Source of the DNA: Methanomassiliicoccales archaeon PtaB.Bin134 | GTDB taxonomy: Archaea; Thermoplasmatota; Thermoplasmata; Methanomassiliicoccales; UBA472 | Length of the DNA: 31,760 nucleotides | Assembly (NCBI GenBank): GCA_002067045.1 | Contig: MVPZ01000222.1 | Location: 1 to 31,760, forward strand | Reading direction: 5' to 3' | The notes under the pieces: generated by a model | The model's database searches: none | The model's input: only the letters and a program-made list of their open reading frames with translations | What the model was told of the DNA's origin: nothing | Shown here: piece by piece, positions 26,454 to 31,760 of the stretch | Numbering within the stretch: the first letter of the stretch is position 1 | How the letters are laid out: each line of letters begins with the position of its first letter | Made by a program: the position numbers and the translations under genes

Positions 26454-27322
26454 TCGAACCCCTCCTGGGAGAAGCGCACCCGGCCGTCCGGATAGATGCG
26501 GGCGAAGGCCTTCCTCGCCGCCCAGCAGTTCAGGCTCACCGCCACCGGAAGGCTGGCGGTGTGGCAGTTGGCCTTCTCCGCGAGCACCCCGAGCACGGTG
26601 GTCCTGCCGCCCAGCCCCATGGGGCCGAGGCCCAGGGAATTGAGCTGGGTTCGCAGCTCCCGTTCCAGTTCTGCCAGCGCCGCATCGTCGTTGGATGACC
26701 CCAGGGGCCTGAGCAATGCCTTTTTTGATAGGGCGACGGCCAGGTCCGCAGTGCCGCCCAGCCCGATGCCCACCACGGTCGGTGGGCAGGGGCGCGAGCC
26801 GGCCCTGATAACGCAATCGGTCACGAAGCGCCGCACCCCCTCCAGCCCCTCGGAGGGGTTCAGCATGCGCAGCGCGCTCCAGTTCTCCGAGCCGGCACCC
26901 TTGGGCAGCACGGCCAGGTCCAGGTGTTCGATGTCAGAAGGCTCGAAGTGCACCGGGGGCATCCCCGGCCCCAGGTTGTTCCCTTGGTTGACCCGGCTGA
27001 GGGGGTCGACGGTGTTGGGCCGGAGCGGTATCTCCTCCGTGGCCCTGGCCACGGCCCTGCTCAATGCCGCCTCCATGCGGGCATCGTACCTGCCGCGCAC
27101 GAAGAACACCGGCAGGCCGGTATCCTGGCATATGGGCGCCGAACGCCGGGCGGCCTTGCGCACGTTCTCCAGTATGACCAGCAGCTGGGAGCGGGCCACC
27201 TCCCCGGTCTCCTGGGCCAGGGCGCCCTCCAGGGCCCCCAGCACGTCTGGGGGCAGAACGCATTCGGCCTCCCGGAGCAGGCGCACCGCGGTCTCCTCGA
27301 TGGTGGATGCTTGGAACGTCAC
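26450..27322 (-). CDS. fumA: Class I fumarate hydratase, alpha subunit
   Basis: This is the N-terminal-type half of the iron-sulfur fumarase and carries the 4Fe-4S cluster. It is 290 residues from GTG 27322. Probable cluster ligands are Cys65 (APICQDTG), Cys179 (SRPCPPT) and Cys253 (KANCHTA). Other family motifs are RPNTVDPLSRVNQGNN, HLDLAVLPKGAGSEN, VVGIGLGGTADLA and GPMGLGGRTTVLGV. The GTG is preferred over an upstream ATG at 27427 because that extension crosses the divergent promoter. An ATTAAT box at 27347-27352 is centred 27 bases before the GTG, indicating a leaderless message. It is translationally coupled to the beta subunit and divergent from the ABC transporter genes. Confidence 0.92.
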   Translation of the reverse strand: MTFQASTIEETAVRLLREAECVLPPDVLGALEGALAQETGEVARSQLLVILENVRKAARRSAPICQDTGLPVFFVRGRYDARMEAALSRAVARATEEIPLRPNTVDPLSRVNQGNNLGPGMPPVHFEPSDIEHLDLAVLPKGAGSENWSALRMLNPSEGLEGVRRFVTDCVIRAGSRPCPPTVVGIGLGGTADLAVALSKKALLRPLGSSNDDAALAELERELRTQLNSLGLGPMGLGGRTTVLGVLAEKANCHTASLPVAVSLNCWAARKAFARIYPDGRVRFSQEGFD

Positions 27323-27346
27323 ATGGGCTGGATTGACGGGAGGGGA

Positions 27347-27387
27347 ATTAATCCTTGGCCCGCGGTCGGCCTGATAGTATATTATAC
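27347..27387. promoter_or_regulatory. Divergent core promoters of fumarase and the ABC transporter
   Basis: ATTAAT (27347-27352) lies 27 bases before GTG 27322 on the minus strand. GTATATTATAC (27377-27387) is centred 26 bases before ATG 27408 on the plus strand. Neither start has a well-placed Shine-Dalgarno site, so both messages look leaderless. Confidence 0.55.
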
Positions 27388-27407
27388 GGAATCGTGAATA
27401 AACCCGC

Positions 27408-28352
27408 ATGGCCAACGACCCTCCCATTCACATCCAGGGGCTGAGCAAGGTCTACGGCGGAGGCTTCCGCGCGGTGGACGCCCTGGAGCTGGAGGTCCCC
27501 TCCCGCTCGTTCATGGGCTTTCTGGGGCCCAACGGCGCGGGGAAGACCACCACCATCAAGATCGTCACCAACATGCTCTCGGCCACCTCCGGGAGGGCCT
27601 ACATAAACGGGGTGAGCGTGATGGAGGAGCCCAAGAGGGCCCTGGCGGACGTGGGGGCGGTGGTGGAGACCCCGGAGTTCTACCCCTACCTGACGCCCAT
27701 GGAGACGCTGCATTACCTGGGTTCCCTGCGGGGCATGTCCGTGTGCGAGACCACCAACCGGGGCCGGGACCTGCTGGACATGGTCAAGTTGAGCGACTGG
27801 CAGGACAAGCGCGTGGGCAAGTTCTCCAAGGGCATGAAGCAGCGCCTGGCCATAGCGCAGGCCCTGCTGCCCCAGCCCTCGGTGATCATTCTGGACGAGC
27901 CGACCTCCGGACTCGACCCCCGGGGCATGGTGGAGGTTCGGGACATCCTGAAGGAGCTGCGCAGGATGGACGTCACCGTGCTGATGTCCTCGCACCTGCT
28001 GAACGAGGTGCAGGAGGTGTGCACCGACGTCGCGCTCATCAACCGCGGGAAGCTGCTGCGCTCGGGCAGCGTGGCCTCCCTGCTGGAGGAGGTGAAGGCG
28101 CACAAGATAGAGGTGCGCACGCTTAGGCCGCTGACGCCCGAGCTGTTCGACCGCCTGCGCGCCGTTCCCGGGGTGCAGGGCTTCAACGTCACCGGCGACC
28201 TCAGCTTCTCCGTGGACTTCGAGGGAAAGGAAGAGGCGCAGGCCGGCCTGCTCATAGCCCTGCAGAACATGGGACTGATGGTCGTGTCGTTCAAGGAGTC
28301 CGGGCTGGCCCTGGAATCGCTGTACATGTCCCTGATCATGGATTCGAGGTGA
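27408..28352 (+). CDS. ABC-2 type exporter, ATP-binding protein
   Basis: The 314-residue cytoplasmic ATPase of an ABC exporter. Walker A is GPNGAGKTTT (~42-51), the Q-loop region is VVETPEFYPYLTPME, the signature is FSKGMKQRL (variant of LSGGQ), Walker B is VIILDEPTSGLDPRG and the H-loop is MSSHLLNE. The C-terminal ~90 residues form the accessory domain usual in ABC-2 systems. The KGMKQR signature is typical of antibiotic- or lipid-type exporters of the NatA/CcmA group, but the substrate cannot be deduced. It is leaderless from ATG 27408. The permease gene begins four bases after its stop. Confidence 0.92.
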   Translation: MANDPPIHIQGLSKVYGGGFRAVDALELEVPSRSFMGFLGPNGAGKTTTIKIVTNMLSATSGRAYINGVSVMEEPKRALADVGAVVETPEFYPYLTPMETLHYLGSLRGMSVCETTNRGRDLLDMVKLSDWQDKRVGKFSKGMKQRLAIAQALLPQPSVIILDEPTSGLDPRGMVEVRDILKELRRMDVTVLMSSHLLNEVQEVCTDVALINRGKLLRSGSVASLLEEVKAHKIEVRTLRPLTPELFDRLRAVPGVQGFNVTGDLSFSVDFEGKEEAQAGLLIALQNMGLMVVSFKESGLALESLYMSLIMDSR

Positions 28353-28356
28353 GGAG

Positions 28357-29157
28357 ATGGAGAGCGCGAGAGCTGACAATCGGGAGAGGCTGCCCTCGGA
28401 CCTGCAGCAGGTGCTGATCATCGCCAGATACGACCTCTACAAGCACCTGAGGTCCAAGCGGCTGCTGGGCCTGCTGCTGATCGCCGGGCTCATCCTGGGC
28501 CTGATGTACTTCCTGCCCATTCTCCTGGACCAGGAGACCTCGGACGATCCGGTGCAGTACATAACCAGCTACATAGGGTCGGTGTCTTTGCTGCTGGTGC
28601 TGGGGGCCACCATGTTCGCCGGGGACGCCATCGTCTCCGAGTACCAGTCCCGCACCGGGTACCTGCTGTTCCCCCAGCCGGTCAAGCGCTCGGTCATCTA
28701 CCTGGGAAAGTACCTGTCCACGGTGGGCATCGTGTCCCTGATGCTGCTGGTGTTCTACTGCGCGGCCGCGCTGCTGACCGCGGTGAGCACCGGGGGCGGC
28801 TCGCACGAGTGGATATTATCCATGCTCTTCGCCATGTGCTACGGGGCGGCCGCATCGGCCCTGGGCATGTTCCTGTCCTCCTTCATGAAGGGTGGCACGG
28901 GCGCCCTGGTCCTGACCTTCTTCGCCCTGCTGATGATTCTGCCCATGGTGGAGGGGGTGCTCATCATCAGCGGCATGGAGCCCTACTACGTGCTCACCTA
29001 CGCCGAGGACCCCATCTACTACCTGCTGTTCGAGGAGTACCCGGACGGCGGCCTGGTGGCGGACGTGCTTCCTTCCCTGGCGGTGGTCGGGATATACTCG
29101 CTGGTCCTGACCGTGCTGGGGATCCTGCAGTTCCAGCGCCGGGAGATGGTCTCGTAG
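28357..29157 (+). CDS. ABC-2 type exporter, permease
   Basis: A 266-residue integral membrane protein with six predicted transmembrane segments at roughly residues 32-53, 68-95, 110-135, 150-172, 180-205 and 235-258. The cytoplasmic segment after the second helix (SEYQSRTGYLLFPQPVKRSVIYLGKY) carries the coupling-helix pattern common in ABC-2 permeases. It starts at ATG 28357 after GAGGTGAGGAG and directly follows its ATPase. Together they would form a 2+2 exporter. The substrate is unknown. Confidence 0.9.
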   Translation: MESARADNRERLPSDLQQVLIIARYDLYKHLRSKRLLGLLLIAGLILGLMYFLPILLDQETSDDPVQYITSYIGSVSLLLVLGATMFAGDAIVSEYQSRTGYLLFPQPVKRSVIYLGKYLSTVGIVSLMLLVFYCAAALLTAVSTGGGSHEWILSMLFAMCYGAAASALGMFLSSFMKGGTGALVLTFFALLMILPMVEGVLIISGMEPYYVLTYAEDPIYYLLFEEYPDGGLVADVLPSLAVVGIYSLVLTVLGILQFQRREMVS

Positions 29158-29165
29158 GACCGGAA

Positions 29166-29180
29166 AACCCTTTCCTTTTT
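29166..29180 (+). terminator. Probable oligo-T terminator after the ABC operon
   Basis: Just after the permease stop, the plus strand reads a pyrimidine-rich stretch ending in TTTCCTTTTT, within the 22-base gap before the converging NMD3 stop. Short T-runs are the usual archaeal termination signal. Confidence 0.35.
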
Positions 29181-30226
29181 CAACCCTGCAGCGGGAGCAG
29201 ATAGTACTCCTCGTCGTTCTGGAATATCTTCACCGTATCGCCCTTGCGTTCGAACTTGGGCGGTTTCCGCAGGTCGAAGACCTTGAAGCTGGTGGGGTGC
29301 ATGACCTGCACCTCGCGGTCCGTTTCCGTCACCACCACGGCCTCGATGATGTCCTCCTTCCTCCCGACCACCTTCGCGGAGATCATATCATTGTTGCTGA
29401 CCATGACCCCCTGCGAGGTCTTCAGGTTGGTGAGCTTGGTGCTGTTGGCCCTCAGGGCCCCCACCAGGTACAGCTTGTTCTCGTAGCGCACGATGTCCCC
29501 GAAGCGGTAGGCCGGCAGGCGCACCAGGAAGGTGACCCGGTACAGGTCCTTGCCCTGCTTCTGGGTGACCAGCTTGGCGGTCTCCTTGACCTCCGCGGCG
29601 TATTGGTCCGCCAGATCGCGGGATATGTTGCGGCCGACCACGGACGAGGAGAGGATGACGTCCACCCCTCCCTGGGAGGTGGTGAGCCGGTTGACCTTGG
29701 AGATGAACAGCTCGCGATTGTCCTTGCTGTGCTCCCCCATGAGCTTGTAGATGCGCTCCACGATCTCCTCGCGCAGGTCCTCGGGCATCTTGCGGTCTCG
29801 GGTGCGCACCTGCAAGGTGCCCTCGTAATAATTGCCCATGAGCTTGTTGCATCGGGGGCAGGAGGTGTTCTTGAAGCGGACGATGGTGCTCCGGGCCTCG
29901 TGGACCTCCAGGCCCTCCACGGAAAGGGATATGGTCATCCCCACGCCGTAGTTGGCCTCGTCTATCCTCTCCGCGTGCAACCCCACGCTTTGAGGTTCGG
30001 CGTCCTTGATGACGTTGACGGCCAGCTCCACGGCCTTCTCTGAGACCTCCTCGCGGGCCTCGATGTCCACCCACTTCCCGTCCAGCAGGTAATCGCCGCA
30101 GTGCCCGCACTGGAAGACGTCCACGTGGTCCGGGAGGGAGGTGAAGACCTTGCCCTCCAGGAAGCAGCTCTCGCACAGCGATTTGTACAGGGGGCCCTCG
30201 GCCCCGCACTTGACACAGAAGGGCAT
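29180..30226 (-). CDS. Archaeal NMD3 homologue (large ribosomal subunit maturation)
   Basis: A 348-residue protein matching archaeal NMD3. In eukaryotes NMD3 escorts the 60S subunit out of the nucleus and checks its maturation; archaea have no nucleus, so a late assembly or anti-association role is assumed. The N-terminus has zinc knuckles FCVKCGAEGPLYKSLCESC and FQCGHCG, and a third at SCPRCNKLMGNYYEG. The middle region (ELFISKVNRLTTSQGGVDVILSS, then FLVRLPAYRFGDIVRY) is the conserved NMD3 core. The C-terminal OB/SH3-like part includes the NLKTSQGVMVSNNDM segment. It begins two bases after the DUF424 stop, so both are in one operon. Confidence 0.93.
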   Translation of the reverse strand: MPFCVKCGAEGPLYKSLCESCFLEGKVFTSLPDHVDVFQCGHCGDYLLDGKWVDIEAREEVSEKAVELAVNVIKDAEPQSVGLHAERIDEANYGVGMTISLSVEGLEVHEARSTIVRFKNTSCPRCNKLMGNYYEGTLQVRTRDRKMPEDLREEIVERIYKLMGEHSKDNRELFISKVNRLTTSQGGVDVILSSSVVGRNISRDLADQYAAEVKETAKLVTQKQGKDLYRVTFLVRLPAYRFGDIVRYENKLYLVGALRANSTKLTNLKTSQGVMVSNNDMISAKVVGRKEDIIEAVVVTETDREVQVMHPTSFKVFDLRKPPKFERKGDTVKIFQNDEEYYLLPLQG

Positions 30227-30228
30227 CT

Positions 30229-30528
30229 TCAGTACCTTACCATCTGGGCGTGGGGGACGCCCTCGATGATGACCACGCAGTCCCGATCGATGAAGTCGTT
30301 CTCGGCGGCGATGCGGCAGACCTCCCGCCCCACCAGGTTGGCCACGGTGGCCGCGGAGAGCCGGTTGATGAGCATGTCCTCCTCCCCCTGGTCCCCGCCG
30401 TAGAACTCCTCGCTGACCTCCAGGCGCAGCTCGCCCTCTTTCAGAGTGCGCCCTAGGAGGTCGCCGTCGCAGGCGGCGATGAGCACGTCGCCCCCGCGCC
30501 TGTGAACCTTCACCCGGATGTCGGTCAT
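30229..30528 (-). CDS. DUF424 family protein
   Basis: A 99-residue protein matching the small archaeal DUF424 family: KVHRRGGDVLIAACDGDLLGRT, GELRLEVSEEFYGG, INRLSAATVANLVGREVC and IIEGVPHAQMVRY. The family is often next to translation or ribosome-maturation genes; its biochemical function is not established. GGTTTATCAT at about 30551-30560 is centred 27 bases before ATG 30528, so the message is probably leaderless. It is co-transcribed with the NMD3 gene. Confidence 0.88.
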   Translation of the reverse strand: MTDIRVKVHRRGGDVLIAACDGDLLGRTLKEGELRLEVSEEFYGGDQGEEDMLINRLSAATVANLVGREVCRIAAENDFIDRDCVVIIEGVPHAQMVRY

Positions 30529-30566
30529 CGGACCTGACTAAAGGGGCATGATGATAAACCTTTTCC

Positions 30567-31760
30567 TCAGTCGCTAGAGATGAGCTTGTAGTGCCCGGCC
30601 TGCACCTCGAAGATGTCCCCGGCCTGCTTCAGCTTCTTCAGGACCTCCTTCAGCTCGGATTCCGACAGGTTGCGGTCCGCGGCCCTCTGGATAAGGGTGA
30701 CCTCGGAGACGCCGGAGCGGGGGTCGGAGTGATCGTGTATTAGCTGGCGGACCAGGGCGATGCGGTTGCGCTCGTTTCTCGTCGTCCCGGTCATCAGCTT
30801 GTCCACGTCGATCGTTCCTTCATCCGACGCCATCTTCTTCAGGTAGTGTTCCACGATCTTTATGGCCCGGTCGGCGTCCTGGGCCTCGACCACCTGGGAG
30901 AGGCGTATGCGCGCTGACGCTTCCGACAGACGTATGAAGGCCTCCAACTGCCTGGCGGTTATGGGAACGGAGGAACCGGCCTTCTCCCCCAGCTTGCGTA
31001 TGGACAGGTACTTGTCGATGATCATCTGCCTAGCTTCGTCTCCAAGCACCGGCGTGTAGCGTTTGGCGAACGCCACGTACTTGCGCATGAACTCCCGGTC
31101 GTATATCGGCCGCAGGGCGTCGGTCTCCTCCATGATGCGCTGGTAATCGATCCCGCGTATCCCTTCGGGGTTGGGGACGTTGCGCAGCTCCCCGCGCACA
31201 TGGCCCTTCAGGATGTGCTCCGCGATCCTCTGGTCCTTGACGGCGTTGGGCTTGTCCGTGAGGGCGAATATCAGATCGAAACGGGAGAGCAGCGCGGGGG
31301 GCATGTTGATCTGGGACGCCAGCGCTTCCGTGTCGTCGAAGCGCCCGAACTTGGGGTTCGCAGCTCCAAGCATTGAGCAGCGGCACTGCAGCGAGGCCGT
31401 GATGCCGGCCTTGGCCACGCTCACCCGCTGGGACTCCATCGCTTCATGCATGGAGGAGCGGTCCTGCTCGGTCATCTTGTCCAGCTCGTCTATGGCCGCC
31501 AGGCCCTTGTCCGCCAGCACCAGCGCTCCGGCCTCCAGGGTCCATCGTCCGTCCCCGAACTCGTCCTTCACCGCCGCGGCGGTGTTGTGCACCAGAAATC
31601 CGTTGCCGATGAAGCTGTGCGCGCCCTCCACCGTGAGGTCGTATACGTTCGCGGGGAGTTCGTCGTGCACCTCGGCGGCTCGCACCACCGGGCTCAGTTC
31701 CAATGCGCTCTCGGATGAGCCAGATGCGACAATGAGCAGCTCATCGTCAGCTGATATGTC
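30567..31760 (-). CDS. mcm: Replicative helicase MCM, C-terminal part, with intein remainder (5' end beyond window)
   Basis: The visible part of the frame runs from the right edge to a TGA at 30567. After 59 residues of intein, the extein resumes with TAAAVKDEFGDGRWTLEAGALVLADKG. It then shows Walker B LAAIDELDKM, sensor 1 LGAANPKFGRF, arginine-finger LLSRFDLIFAL, the lid region and a C-terminal winged helix (339 extein residues visible). The N-terminal DNA-binding domain and Walker A lie outside the window. MCM unwinds DNA at archaeal replication forks as a hexamer. A TTG at 31703 could be mistaken for a start, but the frame is open to the window end and the residues before it belong to the intein. 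Confidence 0.93.
   Translation of the reverse strand, partial: DISADDELLIVASGSSESALELSPVVRAAEVHDELPANVYDLTVEGAHSFIGNGFLVHNTAAAVKDEFGDGRWTLEAGALVLADKGLAAIDELDKMTEQDRSSMHEAMESQRVSVAKAGITASLQCRCSMLGAANPKFGRFDDTEALASQINMPPALLSRFDLIFALTDKPNAVKDQRIAEHILKGHVRGELRNVPNPEGIRGIDYQRIMEETDALRPIYDREFMRKYVAFAKRYTPVLGDEARQMIIDKYLSIRKLGEKAGSSVPITARQLEAFIRLSEASARIRLSQVVEAQDADRAIKIVEHYLKKMASDEGTIDVDKLMTGTTRNERNRIALVRQLIHDHSDPRSGVSEVTLIQRAADRNLSESELKEVLKKLKQAGDIFEVQAGHYKLISSD
31584..31760 (-). other. C-terminal end of an MCM intein (cut by window edge)
   Basis: The last 59 residues of an intein are visible. Block F is NVYDLTVEGAHSFIG and block G is NGFLVHN, followed by Thr+1 of the extein (TAAAVKDEFG). The insertion site is in the AAA+ domain between Walker A and Walker B, at the normally conserved GL-TAAV position. 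Whether an endonuclease is present cannot be seen. Confidence 0.92.

Noticed and set aside
27348..28421. A 357-codon minus-strand frame across the ABC ATPase
   Set aside because: Shadow of the plus-strand ABC gene, whose Walker and signature motifs are unmistakable.

Overview
This window is a GC-rich archaeal chromosome segment, most likely from the Thermoplasmatota (possibly Methanomassiliicoccales-like). That placement is inferred from gene content and was not confirmed by a search. Archaeal markers are an MCM helicase, an NMD3 homologue, DUF424 and DUF835 proteins, a His-type Thi4, a KaiC/RadA-like ATPase and many TATA boxes about 27 nt ahead of leaderless starts. The bacterial-type GyrB/GyrA pair is a known trait of this part of the archaea. 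No mobile element, CRISPR array or rRNA was seen.

Layout. 1-1836 (-) is the N-terminal part of a large secreted surface protein that runs off the left edge. 1968-10491 (-) is an apparent operon gyrB, gyrA, a KaiC-like ATPase and a coiled-coil/zinc-ribbon protein. Both gyrase genes carry inteins: a 174-residue mini-intein in the GyrB Toprim motif and a 460-residue LAGLIDADG intein in GyrA. 10754-12022 (+) is thiC. It is followed tail-to-tail by a tRNA-Thr(CGU) gene (-) whose D-loop holds a roughly 20-nt intron with a bulge-helix-bulge fold. Next come a DUF835 protein (+) and a double zinc-ribbon helical protein (-).

14261-17172 looks like a base-excision-repair neighbourhood. An endonuclease IV-like gene (-) diverges from a three-gene operon (+) of adenosine-specific kinase, SAM methyltransferase and OGG-type 8-oxoguanine glycosylase. 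A Cys-rich HTH regulator (-) then diverges from thi4 (+) across a repeat-rich promoter region. 18513-23873 (-) is a very long Lhr-type helicase. After it come an unrecognised gene (+), a membrane-anchored protein with repeated beta-sandwich domains (+), class I fumarase alpha and beta (-), an ABC exporter pair (+), an NMD3-DUF424 pair (-), and the C-terminal part of MCM (-). MCM is also intein-split and cut by the right edge.

The main points of interest are three inteins in DNA topology/replication enzymes, including both subunits of gyrase, with a GyrA intein that lacks the usual block-B histidine; the D-loop intron in tRNA-Thr; gyrase linked to a KaiC-like ATPase and a coiled-coil protein; and the repair cluster. 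Genes are densely packed and no gene-free stretch exceeds 300 bases.
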